Shown here: positions 17,078 through 26,576 of the stretch, in pieces
How the letters are laid out: every line of letters begins with the position of its first letter
How positions within the stretch are numbered: position 1 is the first letter of the stretch
Assembly: GCA_902780635.1 (NCBI GenBank)
Contig: CACZGH010000030.1
Location: forward strand, 20,874-84,873
DNA: 64,000 bases
Origin: an uncultured Prevotellaceae bacterium
GTDB lineage: Bacteria > Bacteroidota > Bacteroidia > Bacteroidales > Bacteroidaceae
Reading direction: 5' to 3'
Position numbers and translations under genes: made by a program
Notes under the pieces: model-generated
Seen by the model: the letters and a program-made list of their open reading frames with translations, nothing else
Database searches by the model: none
What the model was told of the DNA's origin: nothing

Positions 17078-17887
17078 ATGAAGAGTATACTTGAAGGACG
17101 TCCAGCACTGAAAAAGGAAGTGTACAAGATAGCCGAAGTGGCTGGTTATCTCTGGCAGAATGGCTGGGCAGAGCGCAATGGTGGCAACATCACCGTCAAC
17201 ATCACCAAATTTGTAGATGACGAAATCCGTCAGATGGAACCCATCAGCGATGTGAGACCTATTGGCACCACACTGCCACAGTTGAAAGGCTGCTATTTTT
17301 ATTGCAAAGGCACGGGCAAACGCATGCGTGACCTGGCCCGTGAGCCGATGGAGAATGGCAGTGTGATCCGCATCCTCGACGACTGCGCCAGCTATGTCAT
17401 CATCGCCGACAACCCTGTGGCTCCCACCAGTGAGTTGCCCTCGCATCTGAGTGTTCACAACCACTTGATCGAGAAAGGCTCCAACTACAATGCTACGGTG
17501 CATACCCATCCTATTGAACTGGTAGCGATGAGTCATCGTCGTGAGTATCTCAAGAAAGACGTGCTCACCAACCTGCTTTGGAGCATGATACCCGAGACGA
17601 AAGCATTCTGCCCATTAGGTTTAGGCATCATCCCCTACACTTTGCCAGGAAGTGTGGAACTGGCCGACGCCACCCTGCGTGAGCTTGATGACTATGACGT
17701 GGTATTATGGGAGAAACATGGTGTCTTTGCACAGGGCTTGGACGTGATGGACGCTTTTGACCAGATCGACGTGCTGAGCAAGAGTGCCAAGATATATGTC
17801 AACGCCCGTGCCATGGGATTTGAGCCTGAGGGCATGAGTCAGGAACAAATGAAAGAAATGTCGGTGGCATTTAATCTGCCGAAATAA
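17078..17887 (+). CDS. rhaD: Rhamnulose-1-phosphate aldolase
   Basis: A 269-residue class II aldolase that splits L-rhamnulose-1-phosphate into dihydroxyacetone phosphate and L-lactaldehyde. WAERNGGNITVNI is the phosphate-binding start of the family, and the zinc ligands appear in VHTHPIEL and in LWEKHGVFAQG. Length matches E. coli RhaD (274). It follows the AraC regulator on the same strand and faces rhaT, so the locus has two converging units. A weak -7 box (TAATTTCG, 17038-17045) lies upstream. The converging gap is filled by a 9-bp array. Confidence 0.95.
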   Translation: MKSILEGRPALKKEVYKIAEVAGYLWQNGWAERNGGNITVNITKFVDDEIRQMEPISDVRPIGTTLPQLKGCYFYCKGTGKRMRDLAREPMENGSVIRILDDCASYVIIADNPVAPTSELPSHLSVHNHLIEKGSNYNATVHTHPIELVAMSHRREYLKKDVLTNLLWSMIPETKAFCPLGLGIIPYTLPGSVELADATLRELDDYDVVLWEKHGVFAQGLDVMDAFDQIDVLSKSAKIYVNARAMGFEPEGMSQEQMKEMSVAFNLPK

Positions 17888-17894
17888 TTTTTGG

Positions 17895-18033
17895 GAGTTC
17901 TAGATTTTCTAGACATTCTAGATTTTCTAGACATTCTAGATTTTCTAGACATTCTAGATTTTCTAGACATTCTAGATTTTCTAGACATTCTAGATTTCTA
18001 GACATTCTAGATTTTCTAGATAATCTAGAACTC
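17895..18033. repeat. 9-bp-period TCTAGA array between rhaD and rhaT
   Basis: Fifteen TCTAGA hexamers run from 17899 to 18029 at 9-base spacing, mostly alternating TCTAGATTT and TCTAGACAT; one unit is 8 bases. The whole is enclosed by a 13-bp perfect inverted repeat, GGAGTTCTAGATT and its complement AATCTAGAACTCC. It separates two convergent genes and contains no other terminator. Confidence 0.95.
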
Positions 18034-18043
18034 CTTAAAAAAA

Positions 18044-19075
18044 TCACAAGAGCTGCGGCAGGAATGATGAGATGATCAGCACGATGATGCCGATGACAAG
18101 CACCGTGATGGTCTTGTTGGAGCAGCCTTTCCACTCTTTGAGGATGATGCCCCAAACATTGGAGAACACCACATTGAGTGCCATCAGGATGCAGAATGCC
18201 AAAGTGGTGAGCGTCTCTGAGGAAGTAAGGAAACCCTTACCGAGCGACAGTCCGAAGAACTGGCTATACCACAAGGCACCAGCCAGAGCACAGAACAAAA
18301 GGTTGTTGCCCCATACTTTGCCTTTTTTATAGTCACCCCATGTCTTGTTCTTGTTGTTCTGATAGAGGCAATAAACGGCATTGGTCACGAAGCCGCCCAA
18401 AGTGACGAGCAGAGTGGCAGGCAACGTCTTGAACATGTCGGCCGTGTCAGCGAAATGGATATCCTTGCCAAACTCCAGACCTACATTGAAACAGCCGCTC
18501 ATAAAACCAGCGAGAAGCGCGATGGCTATACCTTTCGGGAAATTGAAATCCTTGACGGCGGCTTTCTTCTCCTCTTCCGACAAAGAAGACGCTTTCATCG
18601 AACCTGCCACACCAATGATGGCGATACCCACCAAAGTGACAACAACGCCCATGATGACGGCAAAAGTCAGTTTGGAAAGTGGATCCTGCTCAGGGAAGAA
18701 AATGTTCAGCAGCACCGGTCCCATGATGGTGCCCAGTCCGGCGCAGGTGCCTAATGCGATGCTCTGTCCCAACGCCACACCGAGGTATCTCATGGAAAGG
18801 CCGAAGGTCAAGCCACCCACACCCCAGAGTACACCGAAGAAGACAGTCATCCACACATTGAAAGAACTGGCTGTAGAGAAGAGTTCACAGAGCCCGTGAC
18901 CCTCTGGCACAGCGAGCAGTGCACCGAGGAAGGGAAAAATAAGCCATGCGAACACGCCCTGAATCAACCAATAGCTCTCCCAGCTCCATTTTTTGATTTT
19001 GTTGATGGGGACATAACAAGAAGACTGGCAGAACGCACCGACGGCAATGATTAAAAGTCCTATAACAATTTCCAT
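18044..19075 (-). CDS. rhaT: L-rhamnose/proton symporter
   Basis: A 343-residue inner-membrane transporter with about ten hydrophobic segments, matching RhaT of E. coli in length (344). The N-terminal GAFCQSSCYVPINKIKKWSW and the segment MRYLGVALGQSIALGTCAG are typical. It imports L-rhamnose with protons. It is the last gene of the minus-strand rhaB-rhaA-rhaT unit, 89 bases after rhaA, with a hairpin in the gap that could lower its expression relative to the enzymes. Confidence 0.93.
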   Translation of the reverse strand: MEIVIGLLIIAVGAFCQSSCYVPINKIKKWSWESYWLIQGVFAWLIFPFLGALLAVPEGHGLCELFSTASSFNVWMTVFFGVLWGVGGLTFGLSMRYLGVALGQSIALGTCAGLGTIMGPVLLNIFFPEQDPLSKLTFAVIMGVVVTLVGIAIIGVAGSMKASSLSEEEKKAAVKDFNFPKGIAIALLAGFMSGCFNVGLEFGKDIHFADTADMFKTLPATLLVTLGGFVTNAVYCLYQNNKNKTWGDYKKGKVWGNNLLFCALAGALWYSQFFGLSLGKGFLTSSETLTTLAFCILMALNVVFSNVWGIILKEWKGCSNKTITVLVIGIIVLIISSFLPQLL

Positions 19076-19116
19076 GTAAAAAAAGATAAAAAGATTAGAT
19101 GCTAAAAACCGAAAAC

Positions 19117-19144
19117 ATCCCCCCTATCCAAGGATAAGGGGGAT
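19117..19144 (-). terminator. Hairpin between rhaA and rhaT
   Basis: A 13-bp stem with one mismatch (ATCCCCCCTATCC and GGATAAGGGGGAT) and a 2-base loop. On the minus strand no long T-run follows, so it is more likely a partial terminator or mRNA-stability element than a strong stop. Confidence 0.45.
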
Positions 19145-19164
19145 TTTGTCAGATATACATGAGA

Positions 19165-20418
19165 TTATGATCTCTTGCTGGTCACCTCTTTCTCATACTG
19201 CTGGATAGCGGGAATATACTCCTCACCTACCGGCACATTGTTCTTGAGGTTGAAGTAGTCAAACACAGCGCCGAATGGGAGTGACTTGGCTTCCTCGAGG
19301 AGAGCGAGGCGCTCGAAGTACTGTCCGTTGGCCTCATACTCACGCAGTTTGGCGATGGGCTCGAGCAGTGCCTGGAGCACGCACTTCTGTGTGGCACGTG
19401 AACCGACGATATAAGCACCGATGCGGTTGATGCTGGCGTCGAAGTAGTCGAGACCGATATGTGCGCGGTGCAGAGCGTCGGCACGCACGATTTCCTTGAA
19501 GAGGTCGAGGGTCTGGTCGTTCATGATGGTCACGTGGTCGCTGTCCCAGCGTACTGGACGGCTGACATGGAGCATCAGTTCGGGCACATACATCAAGAGC
19601 GTGGAGACGAAGTCGCTCACATTCTCGGTCTGCTCGTAGTGACCAGTGTCGAGGGTATAGATCTGCTTGCGTGTGGCGCAATATGCTGTATAGAAGTCGT
19701 GTGAACCTACGGTATAGCTTTCCAGTCCGATGCCGAAGAGTTTAGCCTCGAAGCATGCTTTCATGTCGGGCAGGTTCTCTTCCATGATCTCATCAAGTGA
19801 TGCAGCCAGTATCTCGCGGTATTTCAGGCGGTTGACAGTGAGGTCCTTGCTTCCGTCATGTACCCAGATGTTCATGATACAGGGGTCGTTCTGAGCCTTA
19901 CCCATAGCATCGGCGATACGACGGCAGCGCTTGGTGTGCTCGATCCAGAAGTCACGGATGGCCTTATCGGGGTTGGAAAGGGTGAGGTCGCCACTCTTGG
20001 GGTGTGAGAAAGAAGTGGAGTTGAAGTCGAGCTTCATGTTGTTCTCTTTTGCCCAGTCAATCCAACTCTGGAAATGCTCTACCTCTACCTGGTCGCGGTC
20101 TACGAACTTGCCTTTGAAGTCGCCATAGATCTCATGCAGGTTGAGACGATGGTTGCCGGCGAGCAGTGTTTTGACGAACTCGATATCCTTGCGCACCTCG
20201 TCGATGTTGCGGGCACGTCCTGGGTAGTTACCAGTGGTCTGGATACCTCCTGAGAGGGCTTCATTGCGCTCGAAACCGACCACGTCATCGGTTTGCCAGC
20301 AATGCAGAGAGATCTGCTGTTTCTCAAGTTCGGCAATTGCCTTGTCGGTGTCGACACCTACTGCAGCGTAGCGCTCTTTGGCCACGGCATAAGCTTTTTC
20401 AATAAGATCTGCTTTCAT
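19165..20418 (-). CDS. rhaA: L-rhamnose isomerase
   Basis: A 417-residue metal-dependent isomerase converting L-rhamnose to L-rhamnulose. Recognisable segments include ISLHCWQTDDVVGFE, GNYPGRARNIDEVRKD, SFSHPKSGDLTLSNPD, IWVHDGSKD and VRWDSDHVTIMND, which hold the metal-binding Glu, Asp and His residues. Length matches E. coli RhaA (419). It lies 32 bases after rhaB and is co-transcribed with it. Confidence 0.96.
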   Translation of the reverse strand: MKADLIEKAYAVAKERYAAVGVDTDKAIAELEKQQISLHCWQTDDVVGFERNEALSGGIQTTGNYPGRARNIDEVRKDIEFVKTLLAGNHRLNLHEIYGDFKGKFVDRDQVEVEHFQSWIDWAKENNMKLDFNSTSFSHPKSGDLTLSNPDKAIRDFWIEHTKRCRRIADAMGKAQNDPCIMNIWVHDGSKDLTVNRLKYREILAASLDEIMEENLPDMKACFEAKLFGIGLESYTVGSHDFYTAYCATRKQIYTLDTGHYEQTENVSDFVSTLLMYVPELMLHVSRPVRWDSDHVTIMNDQTLDLFKEIVRADALHRAHIGLDYFDASINRIGAYIVGSRATQKCVLQALLEPIAKLREYEANGQYFERLALLEEAKSLPFGAVFDYFNLKNNVPVGEEYIPAIQQYEKEVTSKRS

Positions 20419-20450
20419 TTTGATTTGGTTTTATGGAGTTAATTGTTTGA

Positions 20451-21929
20451 TTATGCTTTTGTTGTGATATCTAAGAATTTTTGATAAGCCTCATCCCACA
20501 TCGGGGTGTCCTGCGGTGTAAACTCCTGCATGGAGACGCTCTGTGCGATGATACGCCGCATCTCCCATACGTCGGAGACGGCACCAGAGGCTTTGGCCTG
20601 CAGCATGATATTGCCGATGGCGGTGCATTCCTGTGGACCTGCCAGCACTTTCACGCCGGTGGAGTTGGCAGTGAACTGATTGAGATATTTGTTGAGAGAG
20701 CCACCGCCTATGATATGAAGGGCGTTGATGGGGAAAGAAGCGAACTCCTTGAGCCATCCGAACACCTGGCGGTAACGCAGTGCGAGGCTGTCGAAGATGC
20801 AGCGGCAGATCTCTGCATATCCTGTGGGCACATGCTGTCCGGTCTTGCGGCAGTATTCCTGAATGGCATCCACCATCGACGACGGGTTGGCAAACATCGG
20901 GTCATCAGGGTTGATCAAGCTTTGGAATGGCTCCACCTTCATGGCCTCAGCCTGCAGTTCACCGTGCGACTTAGGTGCGTCGGTCCATTCTTTACGGCAA
21001 CGCTCGTAGAGCCACATGCCACAGATATTCTTCAGGAAGCGGGTAGTGCCCTCGATACCTCCCTCGTTGGTGAAATTGTATTCGAAGCTCTTGTCGTTGA
21101 TGACAGCCTCACGGGTCTCTATACCCATCAGACTCCAGGTGCCGCTACTGAGATAAGCAAACTCCTCGTTGGCTGCCGGCACGGCTGCTACGGCACTACC
21201 AGTGTCATGTCCTGCCACGGCCACTACTGGCACGTCGCCCAGACCTGTCATCGTCTGCACTTCCTCTGTGAGTGTCCCTATCACGGTGCCAGGATTGACC
21301 ATGGGGCCAAACTTCTCCTTGGTCAGTCCTACACTGGCCAGAAGGCTGTCATCCAACTGTTTGGTACGTGGGTCGAGCATCTGCGAGGTAGAAGCGATAG
21401 TGTACTCACACACCTGCTTTCCTGTCAGCATATAGCTGAGGCAGTCGGGCACAAACAGAATTTTGTCTGCGTTTTCCAGGGCAGAGTCGTGATTGCTCTT
21501 CATCGCATACAGCTGGAAAAGAGAGTTGAAGTTCATGAACTGTATGCCAGTGATGTCATAGACTTTCTGTCTGTCGATGCACTGGGCGAAGTATTCTTCC
21601 ATCTTGCCGAAAGTATGAGGGTCACGATAGGCCAACGGATTGCGCAGAATGGCGCCGTCTTGGGCGATGCACACGAAGTCTACACCCCATGTGTCAATGC
21701 CGATAGAGGTGATGGGGATCTGTCGTTGTACCGTCAGTTTGAGTCCTTTGATGACCTCAAAATAAAGTGCATAGATATCCCAGTAGAAATGCCCGCCAGT
21801 CTGGATCAGGTGGTTGTCAAAACGTGTCAACTCCTCGAGTTGGATTTTGCCATCATCTAAAGTACCGATGATGGTCCTGCCGCTGGTGGCCCCCAGGTCT
21901 ACAGCGAAAAAATACTTTTTGTTGTTCAT
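20451..21929 (-). CDS. rhaB: Rhamnulokinase
   Basis: A 492-residue FGGY-family kinase that phosphorylates L-rhamnulose at C1. The N-terminal phosphate loop FAVDLGATSGRTIIG, the VAGHDTGSAVAAVP motif and the C-terminal HIIGGGSLNKYLNQF are family hallmarks. It is the first gene of the rhaB-rhaA-rhaT unit. A -7 box lies 63 bases upstream, and further upstream a separate promoter-terminator pair marks a candidate small RNA or leader. Confidence 0.95.
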   Translation of the reverse strand: MNNKKYFFAVDLGATSGRTIIGTLDDGKIQLEELTRFDNHLIQTGGHFYWDIYALYFEVIKGLKLTVQRQIPITSIGIDTWGVDFVCIAQDGAILRNPLAYRDPHTFGKMEEYFAQCIDRQKVYDITGIQFMNFNSLFQLYAMKSNHDSALENADKILFVPDCLSYMLTGKQVCEYTIASTSQMLDPRTKQLDDSLLASVGLTKEKFGPMVNPGTVIGTLTEEVQTMTGLGDVPVVAVAGHDTGSAVAAVPAANEEFAYLSSGTWSLMGIETREAVINDKSFEYNFTNEGGIEGTTRFLKNICGMWLYERCRKEWTDAPKSHGELQAEAMKVEPFQSLINPDDPMFANPSSMVDAIQEYCRKTGQHVPTGYAEICRCIFDSLALRYRQVFGWLKEFASFPINALHIIGGGSLNKYLNQFTANSTGVKVLAGPQECTAIGNIMLQAKASGAVSDVWEMRRIIAQSVSMQEFTPQDTPMWDEAYQKFLDITTKA

Positions 21930-21991
21930 TATTTAAGGTGTTATTATCATTGGTTAGTGGTGGTTTCCTCCAAACAGGAAATTTGATGTTG

Positions 21992-21999
21992 CAAAATTA
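21992..21999 (-). promoter_or_regulatory. -7 box of rhaB
   Basis: TAATTTTG on the minus strand fits TAnnTTTG, 62 bases before the rhaB start codon. No well-placed -33 TTTG is visible, as is common at activator-dependent promoters. Confidence 0.55.
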
Positions 22000-22067
22000 A
22001 GCCAATAAAAACAAAAGTCACCCAATTATTTGATTTTAAGACTAAAAGTTTTGGGCAGTTGATATAC

Positions 22068-22182
22068 AAAAAAAATCGGATGTCTCCCGACAACCGATTT
22101 TCAAAAAAACAAACTACTTAAAAACTAATCTACTAAAACAAATCAAAAAATATATCTTTAAATCTTGGTGATTATCTCATTC
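22068..22182 (-). ncRNA. Candidate small RNA or rhaB attenuator leader
   Basis: A complete transcription unit without a gene: promoter at 22189-22219, then an intrinsic terminator about 80-110 bases downstream. The terminator is a 13-bp stem with one mismatch (22072-22084 with 22089-22101) and a 4-base loop, followed on the minus strand by eight T. The transcript would be about 115 nt and AU-rich. It lies between groL and rhaB on the same strand. It could be an independent small RNA or the attenuated leader of rhaB. Confidence 0.55.
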
Positions 22183-22188
22183 TGAGTG

Positions 22189-22219
22189 CAAAATTACCTA
22201 TCTTTTGGTATTACACAAA
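22189..22219 (-). promoter_or_regulatory. Consensus promoter of the candidate small RNA
   Basis: On the minus strand TTTG (22219-22216), a 19-base spacer and TAATTTTG (22196-22189) match both promoter elements exactly. The gap between groL and rhaB holds no coding sequence. Confidence 0.65.
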
Positions 22220-22262
22220 AAAATAATTGTAAAAAAAGCACAAAATGAGTGTTATTTTTTCA

Positions 22263-22298
22263 AAAATGGGGGGTAACATGTTGTATACCCCCCATTTT
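22263..22298 (-). terminator. Rho-independent terminator of groSL
   Basis: A perfect 13-bp stem (AAAATGGGGGGTA with TACCCCCCATTTT) and a 10-base loop sit 29 bases after groL, with a T-rich tail on the minus strand. Confidence 0.9.
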
Positions 22299-22326
22299 GA
22301 CATATAGAGTTTGCATTTATATGCAT

Positions 22327-23970
<1,644 letters not shown>

Positions 23971-23983
23971 TTAATAATGTGAA

Positions 23984-24253
23984 TTATTTAATGATAGCGA
24001 GTACATCGCTCTGACGCATGATCAGGTATTTCTCACCCTCAAACTCGATTTCGGTACCGGCATACTTGCCATAGAGCACCTGATCACCCTCTTTGAGAAT
24101 CATTTCCTCGTCCTTTGTACCTTTACCGGCGGCCACGACTTTACCCTGCAGAGGTTTCTCCTTTGCAGTGTCAGGAATAATAATACCGCCCACTTTTTCT
24201 TCTGCTGGTGCGGGAACGACCAGCACTCTGTCTGCTAATGGTTGAATGTTCAT
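23984..24253 (-). CDS. groS: Co-chaperonin GroES (10 kDa)
   Basis: An 89-residue lid protein of the GroEL ring. It contains the conserved [10 protein letters not shown] start, the mobile-loop region [17 protein letters not shown] and the [24 protein letters not shown] end. It is the first gene of the groS-groL operon. The upstream region carries a sigma-54-like element that also occurs before the dnaJ-like gene, in place of a clear TAnnTTTG box. Confidence 0.97.
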   Translation of the reverse strand: MNIQPLADRVLVVPAPAEEKVGGIIIPDTAKEKPLQGKVVAAGKGTKDEEMILKEGDQVLYGKYAGTEIEFEGEKYLIMRQSDVLAIIK

Positions 24254-24296
24254 GATTTGATGATTTTTTGTTAAATATTCATTTCTGCTATCGTAT

Positions 24297-24314
24297 TAGC
24301 GAAAAGTGTGCCAA
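24297..24314 (-). promoter_or_regulatory. Sigma-54-like (-24/-12) element upstream of groS
   Basis: The minus strand reads TTGGCACACTTTTCGCTA. TGGCAC with GG and GC 10 bases apart closely matches the sigma-54 consensus TGGCACN5TTGC, with one mismatch in the -12 half. It lies about 45 bases before the groS start codon. Confidence 0.5.
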
Positions 24315-24341
24315 AATCATCAAATCATGAGGATGACATGA

Positions 24342-24367
24342 AAAAATGTCAGTCGATGGACATTTTT
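24342..24367 (-). terminator. Intrinsic terminator of the sigma-factor gene
   Basis: A 9-bp stem (AAAAATGTC with GACATTTTT) overlaps the stop codon region and ends in a T-run on the minus strand. Confidence 0.7.
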
Positions 24368-25053
24368 ACTTTATTCAGTTTTCTCAGGGCCTGATCTCTC
24401 ACCTGCCTCACCCGCTCTCGTTTCAGCCCCAAAAGCAATGCGGCCTCTGCCATGGTATGTCGCTCTTGGCCAATGCCATAGAGCAAGCTAATGACACGTT
24501 GCTCTCTTTCGCCGAGGATACCAATGACTTTCTCCAGGCGTGCTGTCATGTCTGCGTATTCCACCTTGTGGTCTGCCACCTCAGCGTCAGTGTTTTCGAT
24601 CACATGGAGCAAGTTGTAGTTGTTTTGGCTTCCTGCGGGAATGGGAGCGTCGACCGACACCGCTTTCGAGCGTCTCACCTCTGCTGCCGAAGCCTCGTTT
24701 TTGGGCACGGCATAGAGGCTGGTTTGCTGTTCGATAGCTTTCTCGATATAGGATCTGACGGTCGGTGCGGCAAAGACCACAAATCTCTTGTTAAACTCAG
24801 GTCTGAAATGTGTGGCGGCCTTCATGAGTCCGAAGTTACCCTCGCTGATGAGGTCGTCGAGCCCCAGTCCCTGTCCGGTATACTGTTTGGCGAGTGAGAC
24901 AACAAACTTGAGGTTGGCGCTTATAAGCTGGTTGAGGGCCTCGTTGTCGCCCTGAATTATTTTTGCGGCCAGTGTGCGTTCCTGCTCGTCAGTAAGGAGC
25001 GACACTTGTGCGATATCTTTTAAATAGGTATTGATGGAGTCTTTGGTGGTCAT
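24349..25053 (-). CDS. Atypical sigma-70 family factor
   Basis: A 234-residue sigma factor. It has a region 1.2 (DSINTYLKDIAQVSLLTDEQE), a core-binding region 2.1-2.2 (ANLKFVVSLAKQYTGQGLGLDDLISEGNFGL) and region 4 with a helix-turn-helix (TMAEAALLLGLKRERVRQVR). Region 2.3-2.4 differs from the housekeeping factor: FVVFAAPTVRSYIEKAIEQQ replaces the usual SYAVWWIRQSI, and region 3 is short. It should therefore be an alternative factor with different promoter opening or recognition. The start at 25053 is preferred because region 1.2 begins there; an upstream in-frame ATG at 25134 adds 27 non-conserved residues. Confidence 0.85.
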   Translation of the reverse strand: MTTKDSINTYLKDIAQVSLLTDEQERTLAAKIIQGDNEALNQLISANLKFVVSLAKQYTGQGLGLDDLISEGNFGLMKAATHFRPEFNKRFVVFAAPTVRSYIEKAIEQQTSLYAVPKNEASAAEVRRSKAVSVDAPIPAGSQNNYNLLHVIENTDAEVADHKVEYADMTARLEKVIGILGEREQRVISLLYGIGQERHTMAEAALLLGLKRERVRQVRDQALRKLNKVKMSID

Positions 25054-25241
25054 ATCATTGTGTGGTTTGTTTTCGGCGATAAAATTACAAATAAAAATTG
25101 AGATGATGACGATTTTATGAGAAATCTTCATCATGCGCCTTCAAAAAGCGATGTTGCAAGTCAATATGATGTAGCAACTCATGGTGATGCCAGTGCCAAT
25201 TTGTCAGCCGTAGAAATAGACCTAACGAGTTGGCGAGCATC

Positions 25242-26570
25242 TCACTCCATCAGCCGACGTTTGCGTTTGGGATTTTCCTTGGCACCGTATTCAATGAGTT
25301 GGCGGGCGGAGGTGACGATGCTTTTGCCGTCGTTGGCGGTGGAGCGGCGCAGGTCGTCGAAAGCCTCGCGGGTTTTGTCCAACTGCTCATCGACAGCCAT
25401 GAGTCGCTCGTAGAAGAGTTGCACACGGTTGATGAGTTCGTCGGCTGTTTTCATGATAGCCTCCTGATTGTCAGCCTGTCGCACCTGTCGCCAGGTCATC
25501 TCCAATACTTTGAGGATCATATAGAGATTTTGGCTACCCGCAATGATGACCCCTTGTTGATACGCCCATTTCCACAGTTGTGGTGCTTGAGAGAGCGCCA
25601 ATTGGAGGGCACTCTCACTGAAGACATACATGAGCACGAAGTCTAGTTTGTTGTGCCCATTCTCCAAATATTTACTATAGTTTTTCCGAGCCAGTTCCCT
25701 CACATGGTTTCTCATCGAGTCGAGATGCCGCTGCAAGGCGATGGCCTTGGTCTCTTCAGACGGAGCGTTGAAATAATCCTCAAACGCTTTGAGCGACATT
25801 TTGGCGTCGATAATCACATCTCTGCGGTCTGGGAAGTGAAGGATGACATCAGGTTGCAGTCTTCTCCCCTCTTCATCGTCATGGATGGTGGCACCGCTGG
25901 TATCCCTCATGGTCACCTGCTCCTCATATTGTACGCCCTCCTCCAGTCCCATGTTCTGCAACAGCGTCTTGAGGCGCAGTTCACCGAAATTGCCCTGGGT
26001 CTTATTCTCACTGGTCAGCGCCTGTGCCAATTTGTCAGCCCTCTCCCCCACTTCCTGTGCCTGTCGCAGATTTTCCCTGATACTCGCATCCAGTCGGGCA
26101 ATGGTGGTGGCGTGCTCCCGGTCGCTTTTCTCTACCGCCTCACGCATCTGGCGGATGTTCTCTCGCAGGGGGTCGAGGATAGCGGCGAGCTGGTCTTTGT
26201 TGTTGTCTGACAGTTCCGCGGAGCGTCGCTTGAGGATATGCTCTGAGGCACTGTTGATTTGCTCCCTGAGCAACACGGAGTGCTGTTGGAGTTGTCGGTC
26301 CTGCATGTCGCGCAGTTCATCGAGTTGGTCATCATACTGTTGTCGCAGTTGGTCGATGCGTTGCAGAGCCTCTGTTTTGATCTCTTCTTTCTCAGCCGCG
26401 AACTCCGTCTTCTCCTCAGCCAACTGCGCGGTCAAACTGTCTACTTTTGACTGAAGTTTCTCGCGCACACCTATCAAAAGCGCCTTTTCTTCGGTCAGTC
26501 TGACGTGCGCCACCAAATAACCGATGACCCCTCCGAGCACCACAGCCGCAATGATCAACACATATTCCAT
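25242..26570 (-). CDS. rmuC: RmuC family DNA recombination protein
   Basis: A 442-residue predicted nuclease-fold protein that in E. coli limits inversions at short repeats. It has one N-terminal membrane anchor (residues 2-24), a long coiled coil (about 30-190) and the RmuC domain (GNFGELRLKTLLQNMGLEEG, RLQPDVILHFPDRRDVIIDAKMSL). The catalytic-like DxK of the PD-(D/E)xK fold is seen in IIDAKMS. It starts 6 bases after the AlkZ-related gene, so the pair is an operon. A genome rich in short repeats is a fitting setting. Confidence 0.92.
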   Translation of the reverse strand: MEYVLIIAAVVLGGVIGYLVAHVRLTEEKALLIGVREKLQSKVDSLTAQLAEEKTEFAAEKEEIKTEALQRIDQLRQQYDDQLDELRDMQDRQLQQHSVLLREQINSASEHILKRRSAELSDNNKDQLAAILDPLRENIRQMREAVEKSDREHATTIARLDASIRENLRQAQEVGERADKLAQALTSENKTQGNFGELRLKTLLQNMGLEEGVQYEEQVTMRDTSGATIHDDEEGRRLQPDVILHFPDRRDVIIDAKMSLKAFEDYFNAPSEETKAIALQRHLDSMRNHVRELARKNYSKYLENGHNKLDFVLMYVFSESALQLALSQAPQLWKWAYQQGVIIAGSQNLYMILKVLEMTWRQVRQADNQEAIMKTADELINRVQLFYERLMAVDEQLDKTREAFDDLRRSTANDGKSIVTSARQLIEYGAKENPKRKRRLME

Positions 26571-26576
26571 TCTACC

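Noticed and set aside
17871-18155. A minus-strand reading frame with repeated LECLEN hexapeptides
   Set aside because: It is produced by the 9-bp TCTAGA array, begins inside rhaT out of frame and has no homology-like features.
20481-21860. A long plus-strand open frame opposite rhaB
   Set aside because: rhaB is clearly the real gene. The opposite frame reflects codon bias, as do those opposite groL, susD and ettA.
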